From Heyndrickxia camelliae (lineage in GTDB: Bacteria > Bacillota > Bacilli > Bacillales > Bacillaceae_C), in contig NZ_PIQO01000001.1 of the NCBI RefSeq assembly GCF_002844575.1, positions 594,895-658,894 of the forward strand: DNA of 64,000 nucleotides, written 5' to 3'. The first letter of the stretch is position 1, and each line of letters opens with the position of its first letter. Below, in pieces: positions 1 through 8,656 of the stretch. The notes beneath the pieces are model-generated. The model was not told the DNA's origin, ran no database searches, and worked only from the letters and a program-made list of their open reading frames with translations. Position numbers and translations under genes: made by a program.

Positions 1-122
1 GCACGATGGAAGAAGCAGATGTATTATATGGTATTACCATGCAAGAATCAGGAGTCTCGAAGCTTGTATCAGTAAAATTAGAAGATACGAAAGAGCTGGT
101 GGGTCCTGTCGCATCTGTTTAA
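1..122 (+). CDS. smc: SMC chromosome partition protein, C-terminal end (partial)
   Basis: This is the last part of an open frame that enters from the left edge (first full codon at base 3) and ends with TAA at 120-122. The tail includes the stretch ADVLYGITMQESGVSKLVSV, which I recognise from the C-terminal ATPase head of bacterial SMC (Walker B/D-loop side and final strands). SMC forms the condensin-like SMC-ScpAB complex that organises the chromosome. smc directly upstream of ftsY is the standard Bacillus arrangement. Only about 39 codons are visible, so the call rests on this motif and on synteny. Confidence 0.85.
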   Translation, partial: TMEEADVLYGITMQESGVSKLVSVKLEDTKELVGPVASV

Positions 123-129
123 TACAGTT

Positions 130-165
130 AGTGCCCCAAAAGTCTTGAAAATGGGGCACTTTTTT
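130..165 (+). terminator. Rho-independent terminator after smc
   Basis: A perfect 8-bp stem (130-137 with 153-160, AGTGCCCC/GGGGCACT) is followed by a run of six T. It separates smc from ftsY, so ftsY needs its own promoter. Confidence 0.85.
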
Positions 166-224
166 AATCCTTAACTTAACAGTATTTTGAGGTGTTAAAA
201 CAGGATGATTATTCGTTCATAATT

Positions 225-233
225 TGTTAGAAT
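225..233 (+). promoter_or_regulatory. Possible extended -10 promoter for ftsY
   Basis: TGT-TAGAAT at 225-233 fits an extended -10 element (TGnTAnAAT). The matching -35 region (about 205-210) is poor. It lies after the smc terminator and about 55 bases before the ftsY start. Inferred from consensus only. Confidence 0.4.
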
Positions 234-287
234 ATAAAGTACTTTGTAGAGGAAAATTTTTTTGCATTAATAAAGGGAGTGAGTCAA

Positions 288-1277
288 TTGAGTTTTTTTC
301 AGAAATTAAAGGACAAGTTTTCAAAATCCACGGATACTGTTACAGAAAAATTTAAAGATGGTTTAACCAAAACAAGAAATAGTTTTGCTGGTAAAGTAAA
401 TGATCTCGTTGCGCGGTATCGAAAAGTAGATGAAGACTTTTTTGAAGAACTAGAAGAAATCTTAATACAAGCAGATGTAGGTTTTAGTACAGTAATGGAA
501 TTAATCGATGAATTGAAGATGGAGGTAAAAAGGAAGAATATTTCGGATCCAGTAGCGGTTCAATCCGTTATTTCAGAAAAACTTGTGGAAATATATGAAG
601 CCGGTGAAAAAACTACTTCTCATATTAACATTCAAGAAGATAATTTAACAGTCATTTTATTCGTAGGGGTGAATGGGGTAGGGAAAACCACTACAATTGG
701 AAAGCTGGCTCATATGTATAAACAACAAGGGAAAAATGTTATTTTAGCTGCTGGTGATACGTTTAGAGCTGGCGCTATTGATCAATTAGAAGTTTGGGGC
801 GACCGAGTTGGAGTAGATGTTATAAAGCATAGTGAGGGATCTGATCCAGCAGCAGTTATGTTCGATGCGATTCAATCGGCACGTGCAAAGAAAGCGGATA
901 TATTGCTTTGTGATACAGCTGGTCGTCTGCAAAACAAAGTTAATTTAATGAATGAACTAGAAAAAGTAAAACGTGTGATTGAAAGAGAAATTCCAGGTGC
1001 ACCGCATGAAGTGTTGCTCGTACTAGATGCCACTACTGGGCAAAATGCACTGCTTCAAGCTAAGACATTTAAAGAAGTAACGAATGTTACTGGGATCGTG
1101 TTAACAAAATTAGATGGAACTGCAAAAGGCGGTATTGTTCTTGCTATCCGCAATGAACTAAATATTCCAGTTAAATTGGTAGGTCTAGGTGAAAAAATGG
1201 ATGACTTGCAAGAATTCGATGCAGAAAAATATGTGTATGGATTATTCTCTACGATTATAGATAAAGAGGCAGAGTAG
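288..1277 (+). CDS. ftsY: Signal recognition particle receptor FtsY
   Basis: FtsY is the membrane-associated GTPase receptor that docks SRP-ribosome complexes at the Sec translocon. The product is 329 aa. An N-terminal helical N domain is followed by the NG GTPase core: P-loop [10 protein letters not shown] at about residues 127-136, DTAGRLQ, and the [10 protein letters not shown] motif. I chose TTG at 288 over the in-frame GTG at 279 because AAGGGAG at 273-279 is well spaced from it and the protein then begins MSFFQKLK, as in B. subtilis FtsY. It lacks the long acidic A domain of E. coli FtsY, as is usual in Bacillus. It is separated from ylxM-ffh by a promoter. Confidence 0.97.
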   Translation: MSFFQKLKDKFSKSTDTVTEKFKDGLTKTRNSFAGKVNDLVARYRKVDEDFFEELEEILIQADVGFSTVMELIDELKMEVKRKNISDPVAVQSVISEKLVEIYEAGEKTTSHINIQEDNLTVILFVGVNGVGKTTTIGKLAHMYKQQGKNVILAAGDTFRAGAIDQLEVWGDRVGVDVIKHSEGSDPAAVMFDAIQSARAKKADILLCDTAGRLQNKVNLMNELEKVKRVIEREIPGAPHEVLLVLDATTGQNALLQAKTFKEVTNVTGIVLTKLDGTAKGGIVLAIRNELNIPVKLVGLGEKMDDLQEFDAEKYVYGLFSTIIDKEAE

Positions 1278-1342
1278 TAGGGAATTTTGGTTTTGGTCTT
1301 ACTTTTAAGCGCCTTTGCTTTTGGATGTGTAAAGATTTTTTC

Positions 1343-1371
1343 TTGACAAATTTAAAAAAACTATGTATTCT
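1343..1371 (+). promoter_or_regulatory. Sigma-A promoter for ylxM-ffh
   Basis: TTGACA at 1343-1348 and TATTCT at 1366-1371 are separated by exactly 17 bp. They lie about 40 bases before ylxM in the gap after ftsY. The -35 matches consensus perfectly. Transcription from here would cover ylxM and ffh. Confidence 0.75.
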
Positions 1372-1412
1372 TCATATGTAAAGCTTTTTCACTTAACAAG
1401 GGGAGGATAATC

Positions 1413-1742
1413 ATGCTTGAAAAAACAACAAGAATGAATTACTTGTTTGATTTTTATCAATCGTTGTTAACTCCAAAACAACGAAGCTATATGTCCTTCT
1501 ACTATTTAGATGATTTTTCCCTTGGTGAAATTGCCGAAGAATTTGAAGTTAGCCGGCAAGCGGTTTTCGATAATATCAAACGTACTGAAAATATGCTTGA
1601 GGAATATGAAGAGAAATTATTATTATTCCAAAAGTTCAAAGAGCGCACGAAAATATTAAACACGATAAGAGATAATCTTGGAACAGATGAGTTATCAAAG
1701 AAAATATTACCTTTTATTGATGCGCTAGAGAAATTAGATTAG
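1413..1742 (+). CDS. ylxM: YlxM/p13-like SRP-associated DNA-binding-type protein
   Basis: The product is a 109-aa helical protein of the YlxM/p13 family (UPF0122), always found beside ffh in Firmicutes. Residues about 36-60 form a sigma-70-region-4-like helix-turn-helix ([20 protein letters not shown]), and the rest is predicted coiled coil. In streptococci YlxM modulates SRP GTPase activity; whether that holds here is inference. A strong ribosome site (AAGGGGAGG) precedes the ATG. It ends 12 bases before ffh, so the two are co-transcribed. Confidence 0.93.
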   Translation: MLEKTTRMNYLFDFYQSLLTPKQRSYMSFYYLDDFSLGEIAEEFEVSRQAVFDNIKRTENMLEEYEEKLLLFQKFKERTKILNTIRDNLGTDELSKKILPFIDALEKLD

Positions 1743-1754
1743 GAGGCGGCATGT

Positions 1755-3095
1755 ATGGCATTTGAAGGATTAGCCGACCGACTGCAGAATACGATACAGA
1801 AAATACGCGGCAAGGGAAAAGTTTCGGAGAGCGATGTAAAGGAAATGATGCGTGAAGTGCGTCTTGCGTTATTGGAGGCAGACGTAAACTTCAAAGTTGT
1901 AAAAGAATTTATTAAAAAAGTAAGTGAACGTGCGGTTGGTCAAGAAGTAATGAAAAGCTTAACTCCTGGTCAACAAGTCATTAAGGTTGTAAAGGAAGAA
2001 CTAACCAACCTTATGGGTGGAGAACAAAGTCAAATTGCTGTTGCCAAGCGTCCACCAACTGTAATTATGATGGTTGGTTTGCAAGGTGCTGGTAAAACCA
2101 CAACCACAGGTAAACTTGCTAATCTTTTAAGAAAAAAACATAATCGTAATCCTTTACTTGTAGCAGCTGACATTTATCGTCCTGCAGCTATTAAACAGTT
2201 AGAAACGCTAGGAAAACAGTTAAGTATGCCTGTCTTTTCTCTTGGAGATCAAGTTAGCCCAGTAGAAATTGCACGGCAAGCGATTGAAAAAGCAAAAGAG
2301 AATCATCATGATTATGTTCTCATTGATACAGCAGGTCGTCTCCATATTGATGGGGAATTGATGAATGAGCTTAAGGAAATTAAAGAATTGTCCAACCCTG
2401 AAGAAATCTTTTTAGTCGTAGATGCCATGACTGGGCAGGATGCAGTAAATGTTGCTGAAAGCTTTAACGAGCAATTAGGAATAACGGGAGTCGTCTTAAC
2501 AAAATTAGATGGCGATACTCGCGGTGGTGCAGCCCTTTCAATTCGATCCGTAACCGGAAAACCGATAAAATTTGTCGGTATGGGAGAAAAATTGGATGCC
2601 TTAGAGGCATTTCATCCGGAAAGAATGGCTTCTAGAATTCTTGGAATGGGTGACGTCCTAACTTTAATTGAAAAAGCTCAAGCGAATGTAGATGAAGAAA
2701 AGGCAAGAGAACTTGAACAGAAAATGCGTACAGCATCATTTACTTTTGATGATTTTCTTGAACAGTTAAGCCAAGTTAGAAAAATGGGACCATTGGATGA
2801 ACTTTTAAAAATGATGCCAGGTGCTAACAAAATTAAAGGCCTAAATAATCTACAAATAGATGATAAGCAAATAAGTCATGTTGAAGCTATTATTAAATCC
2901 ATGACAAAAGCGGAAAAAATTAATCCGGAAATCATTAATTCCGGCCGCAGAAAACGGATTGCCAAAGGTAGCGGAAGAACTGTACAAGAGGTAAACCGAC
3001 TGCTTAAACAATTCGAAGAAATGAAAAAAATGATGAAGCAAATGACAAGTATGACCAAAGGGAAAAAGAAAGGCTTCAAATTCCCATTTATGTAA
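1755..3095 (+). CDS. ffh: Signal recognition particle protein Ffh (SRP54)
   Basis: Ffh is the GTPase of the signal recognition particle; it binds 4.5S/scRNA and signal sequences of nascent membrane and secreted proteins. The 446-aa product has an N domain (1-85), a G domain with P-loop GLQGAGKTTT (108-117), DTAGRL and TKLDGDTRGGAALS, and a C-terminal methionine-rich M domain with RMASRILGMGDV and the terminal MKKMMKQMTSMTKGKKKG. The ATG at 1755 follows AGGAGG at 1741-1746; the ATG at 1751 is out of frame. FtsY, its receptor, is encoded just upstream. Confidence 0.98.
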   Translation: MAFEGLADRLQNTIQKIRGKGKVSESDVKEMMREVRLALLEADVNFKVVKEFIKKVSERAVGQEVMKSLTPGQQVIKVVKEELTNLMGGEQSQIAVAKRPPTVIMMVGLQGAGKTTTTGKLANLLRKKHNRNPLLVAADIYRPAAIKQLETLGKQLSMPVFSLGDQVSPVEIARQAIEKAKENHHDYVLIDTAGRLHIDGELMNELKEIKELSNPEEIFLVVDAMTGQDAVNVAESFNEQLGITGVVLTKLDGDTRGGAALSIRSVTGKPIKFVGMGEKLDALEAFHPERMASRILGMGDVLTLIEKAQANVDEEKARELEQKMRTASFTFDDFLEQLSQVRKMGPLDELLKMMPGANKIKGLNNLQIDDKQISHVEAIIKSMTKAEKINPEIINSGRRKRIAKGSGRTVQEVNRLLKQFEEMKKMMKQMTSMTKGKKKGFKFPFM

Positions 3096-3201
3096 GTTGA
3101 TTTGTTAGTAATAAGGTAACCAAGGCAGGCTGTTTTAGAACTATAGGACAGCAATGTATGTGTTCCTTTTACCAATATATAAAAGTGTTAAGAAAAAACA
3201 C

Positions 3202-3231
3202 TTTACAAACAAAATACTTTTTTGATATTAT
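3202..3231 (+). promoter_or_regulatory. Sigma-A promoter for rpsP
   Basis: TTTACA (3202-3207) and TATTAT (3226-3231) are 18 bp apart in the gap before rpsP. An 8-bp inverted repeat (3182-3189 with 3197-3204) overlaps the -35 element; its role is unknown. Confidence 0.55.
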
Positions 3232-3245
3232 ACTATCTTGTGTAA

Positions 3246-3542
<297 letters not shown>

Positions 3543-3555
3543 TTGTGGACTTGCC

Positions 3556-3789
3556 ATGCGGGATTTGATTATTCAAATTGTTAAGCCCATAGTAGACCAT
3601 CCGGAAGATATTCGGGTTGAAATGGTCGAGGAATCCCATCAAATTACGTATAACCTTTCTGTTCATCAGGAGGATATCGGAAAAGTGATTGGGAAAAAGG
3701 GCCGTGTTGCTAAAGCAATACGAACTGTTGTCTATTCGTGTGCTGGTGTACAACAACATAAGAGAATTTATTTGGATATTGTTGACTAG
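3556..3789 (+). CDS. khpA: RNA-binding KH domain protein KhpA (YlqC)
   Basis: The product is a 77-aa single-KH-domain protein with the GKKG loop (GxxG RNA-binding signature) at residues 46-49 in the stretch EDIGKVIGKKGRVAKAIRT. KhpA pairs with KhpB/EloR in Gram-positive bacteria and binds many RNAs; it influences cell elongation in streptococci. The gene starts 13 bases after the rpsP stop with no clear Shine-Dalgarno sequence, so translation is probably coupled to rpsP. Confidence 0.93.
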   Translation: MRDLIIQIVKPIVDHPEDIRVEMVEESHQITYNLSVHQEDIGKVIGKKGRVAKAIRTVVYSCAGVQQHKRIYLDIVD

Positions 3790-3837
3790 ATAGCCCAAAT
3801 AAGAATACAGCAATGAATTGGATAGGAAAATCACCAA

Positions 3838-3871
3838 GGAAAAAGGGAGGAGACAAAGCCTCCCTTTTTCC
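3838..3871 (+). terminator. Strong hairpin after khpA, terminator-like
   Basis: A perfect 13-bp stem (3838-3850 with 3859-3871; GGAAAAAGGGAGG and its complement) encloses an 8-base loop. The T-rich run lies in the 3' arm rather than after it. It marks a possible transcript boundary between rpsP-khpA and ylqD-rimM-trmD. Confidence 0.6.
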
Positions 3872-4028
3872 ATATCTAAAAATAGAAAAATGGAAAGCTT
3901 CATGATGGGAAAATGCAACCAAAAGCCAAGATAAGTGTCCGAACCAGACGTTTGCACTTGTAAGTATCTTAATGATAAATGTATCCAATAAATGAACATC
4001 AAAAAGCCTACATAAATGGAGGTAGATG

Positions 4029-4415
4029 ATGAAAATATTGCAATCTGTAGTAGTAAAGCAGGTTTTAACCGAGAATAGTAAAGAAAAACTGCTGTATTCC
4101 TATGAAGGAAAAAAGCAGATGCTACAAAAAGAATGCGATCAACTTCGTTTTGAGCTTAAAAAACTCGAAAGAACAAAAAAATTTCCTTCATCAAGTTTAA
4201 AAACTCATTTTGAAAAAGAAATTAATATTAGACAGGAAAAAGTAAAATTAATTGATTTTCAAATAGAGCAATTAGAGATTCTTCCACTTGGAAGCGAATT
4301 AGCGGAACAAAATATTCAATCTATCGTCGAAATAAATGTCGGGGATGATTGGAATAAGTTATCCAATGAGCGAATGATTATCGTGAAAGATGGAATCATC
4401 AAAGAAATACGTTAG
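4029..4415 (+). CDS. ylqD: YlqD family protein of unknown function
   Basis: The product is a 128-aa protein matching the YlqD family by position (khpA-ylqD-rimM) and by its opening MKILQSVVVKQVLTENSKEKL. Residues about 20-80 are rich in Lys/Glu heptads and likely form a coiled coil; the C-terminal third (VEINVGDDWNKLSNERMIIV) looks like a small beta domain. No signal peptide or membrane segment is seen. Start choice: GGAGGT at 4018-4023 suits the second ATG (4029) better than the adjacent ATG at 4026. Its molecular function is not known to me. Confidence 0.85.
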   Translation: MKILQSVVVKQVLTENSKEKLLYSYEGKKQMLQKECDQLRFELKKLERTKKFPSSSLKTHFEKEINIRQEKVKLIDFQIEQLEILPLGSELAEQNIQSIVEINVGDDWNKLSNERMIIVKDGIIKEIR

Positions 4416-4428
4416 AGGTGAAAATTGA

Positions 4429-4941
4429 ATGTGGTTTAATGTAGGTAAAATCGTCAATACTCATGGTTTAAATGGCGAAGTCCGTGTTATATCGATAACG
4501 GATTTTAAAGAAGAAAGATTTAAAGTCGGCAGTATTCTTTATTTATTCATTCCCAATCAAACAGAACCAACGGAGTTAGTAGTAAAAAGTCACAGAGTAC
4601 ATAAAAATTTTGATTTGCTCACATTTGAGGGGTATAACAGCATTAATGAAGTGGAAAAATGGAAAAACGGTATTCTAAAGGTTTCTAAGGAACAACTAGG
4701 GGAGCTTGAAGAAGGGGAATTTTATTTTCATGAGATTGTTGGATGTAAAGTATTTACAACCAATAATGAATTAGTAGGAGTTGTAAAAGAAATTCTTACT
4801 CCAGGCGCAAATGATGTATGGGTAGTAAAAGGAGATAAGGGTAAGGAATATTTAATTCCTTATATTGAACCAATTGTGAAACAGATTAATGTTATGGAAA
4901 AACGAATTATTATTGAACCAATGGAAGGACTTTTATCATGA
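4429..4941 (+). CDS. rimM: 16S rRNA processing/ribosome maturation factor RimM
   Basis: RimM is a 30S assembly factor that acts on the 16S 3' domain with S19. The 170-aa product begins [19 protein letters not shown] (N-terminal beta-barrel RimM domain) and has a C-terminal PRC-barrel ([25 protein letters not shown]). GAGGTG at 4415-4420 supports the ATG at 4429. Its last four bases overlap the trmD start (ATGA), a sign of translational coupling. Confidence 0.97.
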   Translation: MWFNVGKIVNTHGLNGEVRVISITDFKEERFKVGSILYLFIPNQTEPTELVVKSHRVHKNFDLLTFEGYNSINEVEKWKNGILKVSKEQLGELEEGEFYFHEIVGCKVFTTNNELVGVVKEILTPGANDVWVVKGDKGKEYLIPYIEPIVKQINVMEKRIIIEPMEGLLS

Positions 4942-5669
4942 AAATTGATATTTTGACCTTGTTTCCCGAAATGTTTACAGGTGTTCTTGGTACATCTATT
5001 CTAAATAAGGCAAAAGAAAAAAAGATTGTCGAGTACAATATTGTCAATTACCGAGAATTTGCTGATAACAAGCATCAAACTGTAGATGATTATCCATACG
5101 GCGGCGGTGCCGGTATGGTTTTAAAACCACAGCCTATATTTGATGCGGTAGAGAACTTAAAGAAAGGCGAAGGTAAACCGCGGATTATTTTACTTTGTCC
5201 GCAAGGGGAAACGTTCAAACAATCAAAAGCAGAAGAGTTTTCTCGCGAAGATCATTTAATCTTCATATGCGGTCATTATGAAGGTTATGATGAAAGAATA
5301 AGGGAATTTGTTGTAACAGATGAAGTGTCCATCGGTGATTATGTTTTAACTGGCGGAGAATTAGGTGCAATGGTCATGATTGACAGCATCGTTCGTTTGT
5401 TACCTGGAGCTTTAGGAAATGATGATTCACCTGTACTGGATTCTTTCTCTACAGGTTTGTTGGAACATCCACATTATACTAGGCCAGCAGATTTTAGGGG
5501 AATGAAGGTACCCGATATTCTGCTCTCTGGCGATCATCGAAAAATCGAGGAGTGGAGAGAAAAGGAATCATTAAGAAGAACTTATTTAAGAAGGCCAGAT
5601 TTATTAGAAGGATTTCCATTAACAGAGAAACAAAGAAAATGGATCCTGGAATGGGAAAAAGATAAGTAG
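4938..5669 (+). CDS. trmD: tRNA (guanine-N1)-methyltransferase TrmD
   Basis: TrmD methylates G37 of tRNAs with SAM, preventing +1 frameshifting. The 243-aa product shows the SPOUT trefoil-knot signatures [10 protein letters not shown] (112-121) and [11 protein letters not shown] (131-141), and YPYGGGAGM at 53-60. The length is normal. It lies in the usual rimM-trmD-rplS order and overlaps rimM by 4 bases. A 179-base gap with its own promoter candidate separates it from rplS. Confidence 0.98.
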   Translation: MKIDILTLFPEMFTGVLGTSILNKAKEKKIVEYNIVNYREFADNKHQTVDDYPYGGGAGMVLKPQPIFDAVENLKKGEGKPRIILLCPQGETFKQSKAEEFSREDHLIFICGHYEGYDERIREFVVTDEVSIGDYVLTGGELGAMVMIDSIVRLLPGALGNDDSPVLDSFSTGLLEHPHYTRPADFRGMKVPDILLSGDHRKIEEWREKESLRRTYLRRPDLLEGFPLTEKQRKWILEWEKDK

Positions 5670-5723
5670 ATAGTTTTATTTAAGAGTCAGGTTACTAGCA
5701 ATGTAACATAACTACAATTTTTA

Positions 5724-5752
5724 TTGCATAATAGATAGCGATATGTTAAGAT
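5724..5752 (+). promoter_or_regulatory. Probable sigma-A promoter for rplS
   Basis: TTGCAT (5724-5729) and TAAGAT (5747-5752) are spaced by 17 bp in the trmD-rplS gap, upstream of the leader region. Confidence 0.4.
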
Positions 5753-5784
5753 TAATTTTGTGATTTGAGCTAGTTCAGGTCACG

Positions 5785-5832
5785 TTAAAACGATGTTCCG
5801 CTACAATGAAAGCCATGTATGAGCATCTGTTG
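5785..5832 (+). ncRNA. Candidate L19 mRNA leader (autoregulatory)
   Basis: The stretch just before the rplS ribosome site resembles the Firmicute L19 leader: a GATG (5792-5795) can pair with CATC (5824-5827), enclosing TTCCGC and the block CCATGTATGAG. Such leaders let L19 control its own mRNA. I am matching from memory of the motif and its position; a covariance search was not possible. Confidence 0.4.
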
Positions 5833-5848
5833 GAAGGAGTTGAAAACG

Positions 5849-6190
5849 ATGCACATTATTGATGAAATTACAAAAGATCAACTTCGCAGTGATATTCCTG
5901 ACTTCCGTCCTGGAGATACAGTACGTGTTCATGTTAAAGTTATCGAGGGTACACGTGAACGTATTCAGTTATTTGAAGGTGTTGTTATTAAACGCCGCGG
6001 TGGTGGAATCAGCGAAACTTTCACAGTTCGTAAAGTATCTTATGGTGTAGGTGTGGAACGTACTTTCCCATTACACACTCCTAAGATTGCGAAACTAGAA
6101 GTAGTGCGTCGCGGTAAAGTTCGTCGTGCGAAACTTTACTATCTACGTAATTTACGTGGTAAAGCCGCTCGTATTAAAGAAATTCGCTAA
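5849..6190 (+). CDS. rplS: 50S ribosomal protein L19
   Basis: L19 sits at the 30S-50S interface of the ribosome. The 113-aa product has the family core [20 protein letters not shown] and [18 protein letters not shown], and ends [14 protein letters not shown]. The ATG at 5849 follows AAGGAGT at 5834-5840; an upstream in-frame ATG at 5819 lies in the leader and is rejected. A strong terminator follows about 75 bases downstream. Confidence 0.98.
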   Translation: MHIIDEITKDQLRSDIPDFRPGDTVRVHVKVIEGTRERIQLFEGVVIKRRGGGISETFTVRKVSYGVGVERTFPLHTPKIAKLEVVRRGKVRRAKLYYLRNLRGKAARIKEIR

Positions 6191-6263
6191 TTGTAAGTGT
6201 CGGTGGCTTTTAGTAGAAATTATTTTCTACAATGTTATCATACTTATCAATGAAAACCGTTTG

Positions 6264-6297
6264 GAAAAGGGGCTTGGAGACAAGCCCCTTTTCTTTC
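6264..6297 (+). terminator. Rho-independent terminator after rplS
   Basis: A perfect 13-bp GC-rich stem (6264-6276 with 6281-6293, GAAAAGGGGCTTG and its complement) has a GAGA tetraloop and ends in a short T-rich tail. A weaker 7-bp hairpin (6213-6219 with 6224-6230) lies between the rplS stop and this site. Confidence 0.88.
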
Positions 6298-6421
6298 ATA
6301 TACATAAAGTATTCTTTTTATAGAAGATTAATCCAACGGAAAAATGGATATAAAATAAAAAGGAGTTTCCTTCTTTTTTCACATATTTATATTCTAAAGA
6401 AAAAATCTGGGTGGTGGAGAT

Positions 6422-6958
6422 ATGGCAAAACGTAAAAATGAATTGTGGGAATGGACTAAAGCCCTTCTCATTGCGGTCGGACTTGCAGTAATTATTCGTT
6501 ATTTTCTATTTGCACCAATTGTGGTAGATGGGTTATCCATGATGCCTACCTTACATAACGGGGATAGAATGATTGTAAATAAGTTAGGAAAACCAAATCG
6601 GTTCGACATTGTCGTTTTCCATGCCCCAGAGAAAAAGGATTACATAAAAAGAGTTATTGGCTTGCCAGGCGATAAAATCGAATATAAAAATGATGTTTTG
6701 TATATTAACGGAAAGGCATATAAAGAGCCTTATTTAGATAAATACAAAAAAATAACACAAGGACCATTAACAGAAGATTTCACATTAAAGGATTTAATTG
6801 GGCGAGACACAGTTCCAAAGGGTGAGATTTTTGTTATGGGAGATAATCGCAGGCAAAGCAAGGACAGCAGAATTATTGGCCCAGTGCCTTTAACAAAGGT
6901 AATTGGTGATACGAAACTAATTTATTGGCCAATGAAAGATATCCGTATAGTAAAATAA
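6422..6958 (+). CDS. lepB: Type I signal peptidase
   Basis: The enzyme cleaves signal peptides from secreted pre-proteins at the outer face of the membrane. The 178-aa product has one N-terminal membrane anchor (about 13-31), the catalytic serine box DGLSMMPTL (Ser39), the catalytic lysine box YIKRVIGLPGDKIEY (Lys76) and the conserved GDNRRQSKDSR box. This is the short Sip-type Gram-positive form. Position between rplS and rbgA is seen in several Bacillus relatives but not in B. subtilis, where sip genes lie elsewhere. GGTGG just upstream supports the ATG; a terminator ahead implies a separate promoter, which I could not define. Confidence 0.95.
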   Translation: MAKRKNELWEWTKALLIAVGLAVIIRYFLFAPIVVDGLSMMPTLHNGDRMIVNKLGKPNRFDIVVFHAPEKKDYIKRVIGLPGDKIEYKNDVLYINGKAYKEPYLDKYKKITQGPLTEDFTLKDLIGRDTVPKGEIFVMGDNRRQSKDSRIIGPVPLTKVIGDTKLIYWPMKDIRIVK

Positions 6959-6979
6959 TTGTTTTTGGAGTTGAGATAC

Positions 6980-7840
6980 ATGACCATTCAATGGTTCCCA
7001 GGTCATATGGCGAAAGCACGCAGGGAAGTATCTGAAAAATTAAAGCTGGTTGATATAGTTTTTGAATTAGTAGATGCAAGGATTCCCGTTTCGTCCGCAA
7101 ATCCTATGCTGGATGAAATTGTGCAGCAAAAGCCAAGATTAATTTTATTAAATAAAGCAGATATGGCTGATTCAAATAGGACAAAACAGTGGATACAATT
7201 TTACGCTGATAATGGGCAAAAGGCTTTGGCTATTAACTCTCAAGCAGGGAGTGGGATGGATTCAATAGTAAAGGCTGCTCAAGAGTTGTTAAAGTCTAAG
7301 TTTGACAGGATGAAATCCAGAGGTATGAAGCCAAGAGCCATACGTGCAATGATTATTGGCATCCCTAACGTTGGAAAATCGACTCTGATTAATCGACTTG
7401 CTAATAAAAATATCGCAAAGACCGGCAATACACCGGGTGTTACCAAATCACAACAATGGATTAAGGTCGGTAAGCAATTAGAACTATTAGATACCCCAGG
7501 AATCTTATGGCCGAAATTTGAGGATGAGATCGTTGGGTATAAATTAGCGTTAACCGGAGCAATAAAAGATACGATATTAAACTTACAAGATATTGCCGTT
7601 TTTGGTATTCGATTTTTAGAGGAGCATTATCCTAACCAATTAAAGGAACGATATCAGTTTGAGCATTTGCCCGATGAAATCGTGGAAGTGTTTAATCATA
7701 TCGGAAAATTAAGAGGCTGTCTTATGGCACGCGGAGAAATAGATTATGATAAGACTGCGGAAACGATTATTCGTGATTTGCGCTCGTTAAAAATCGGAAG
7801 AATTACTTTTGATTTTCCCGATCAAACAGATCAATCCTAA
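6980..7840 (+). CDS. rbgA: Ribosome biogenesis GTPase RbgA (YlqF)
   Basis: RbgA is an essential GTPase for late 50S maturation. The 286-aa product has circularly permuted G motifs: NKAD (G4, 58-61) precedes GIPNVGKST (G1, 127-135) and DTPG (G3, 171-174). It opens [16 protein letters not shown], typical of the family. I took ATG 6980 rather than the upstream TTG-type start (6959) because the family begins here and TTGGAG lies at a reasonable distance. It is followed by rnhB with 15 bases between stop and start. Confidence 0.97.
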   Translation: MTIQWFPGHMAKARREVSEKLKLVDIVFELVDARIPVSSANPMLDEIVQQKPRLILLNKADMADSNRTKQWIQFYADNGQKALAINSQAGSGMDSIVKAAQELLKSKFDRMKSRGMKPRAIRAMIIGIPNVGKSTLINRLANKNIAKTGNTPGVTKSQQWIKVGKQLELLDTPGILWPKFEDEIVGYKLALTGAIKDTILNLQDIAVFGIRFLEEHYPNQLKERYQFEHLPDEIVEVFNHIGKLRGCLMARGEIDYDKTAETIIRDLRSLKIGRITFDFPDQTDQS

Positions 7841-7855
7841 ATGGTGAGGCTAAGT

Positions 7856-8623
7856 ATGGAAAGTTATACAATTAAAGAAATAGCATTAAAATTGGAACAA
7901 GTAAATAGCTTGAAGGATTCTTTTCTTGAAGAAATCAAAAAGGATACCCGTAAAGGTGTACAAAACTTATGGAAGAAAAAGGTTAATGCATTAAATAAGG
8001 AAGAGTTGGAACGGGAACATTTCCTGGAAATGATGAAATATGAAAATGAAATAAAGGCAGAAGGCTTTAAATTGATCGCTGGCATTGATGAAGTTGGGAG
8101 AGGACCGTTAGCGGGTCCAGTAGTAGCTGCTGCTGTCATATTGTCTGACAGCTTTTATTTACCTGGGATAAATGATTCGAAACAACTTTCTGAACAAAAA
8201 CGAGAAGACTATTATGAGTTTATTATGAGGGAAGCTAAATCAGTGGGGATTGGAATTGTTTCTGCAGAAGAAATTGATCATATCAATATTTATGAGGCAA
8301 CGAAGAAGGCTATGAACACCGCAATAAATAATTCTAGTATATTCCCGGATTATTGTTTAATTGATGCAATGAAATTAGCATTACCCATTCCGCAAACTTC
8401 CATCATAAAAGGAGATGCAAAAAGTGTTTCCATTGCAGCAGCATCTATCGTTGCAAAAGTTACCCGTGATAGATTGATGAAAGAATATAGCAATCAGTAC
8501 CCCCAATACCATTTTGAGAAAAATATGGGATATGGAACTCAGGAACATTTGCTGGCATTAAATACATATGGTCCCTGTCTTATTCATCGTAAATCATTTG
8601 CACCTATTAAAGATATAATATAA
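7856..8623 (+). CDS. rnhB: Ribonuclease HII
   Basis: RNase HII cuts the RNA strand of RNA-DNA hybrids and single ribonucleotides in DNA. The 255-aa product has an N-terminal extension typical of Bacillus (residues 1-70) and the RNase HII core IAGIDEVGRGPLAGPVVAAAV with acidic pair Asp78-Glu79, then LIDAMKL, SIAAASIVAKVTRDR and MGYGTQEH. The ATG at 7856 has GGTGAGG six bases upstream; the ATG at 7841 overlaps that site and is rejected. A convergent terminator follows at once. Confidence 0.96.
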   Translation: MESYTIKEIALKLEQVNSLKDSFLEEIKKDTRKGVQNLWKKKVNALNKEELEREHFLEMMKYENEIKAEGFKLIAGIDEVGRGPLAGPVVAAAVILSDSFYLPGINDSKQLSEQKREDYYEFIMREAKSVGIGIVSAEEIDHINIYEATKKAMNTAINNSSIFPDYCLIDAMKLALPIPQTSIIKGDAKSVSIAAASIVAKVTRDRLMKEYSNQYPQYHFEKNMGYGTQEHLLALNTYGPCLIHRKSFAPIKDII

Positions 8624-8653
8624 AAAACTCAACCTGTAACGGTTGAGTTTTTT
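8623..8653. terminator. Bidirectional terminator between rnhB and the alcohol dehydrogenase
   Basis: A perfect 12-bp stem AAAAACTCAACC (8623-8634) / GGTTGAGTTTTT (8641-8652) has a 6-base loop. A-run and T-run on the two sides make it work in either direction, as expected between convergent genes. Confidence 0.88.
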
Positions 8654-8656
8654 ACA

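Noticed and set aside
1278-1342. Terminator between ftsY and ylxM (AAGC...GCTTTTGG)
   Set aside because: The stem is only four base pairs; not enough to call.
2850-3175. Minus-strand open frames of 63-99 codons over the ffh 3' end
   Set aside because: They lie antisense to a clearly conserved gene, have no ribosome site and no recognisable protein pattern. The same applies to the other minus-strand frames in the window except the dehydrogenase at 8657-9820.
5859-6435. Plus-strand frames of 63-67 codons within and after rplS
   Set aside because: They are out-of-frame shadows of rplS or cross the rplS terminator; no ribosome sites or family features.
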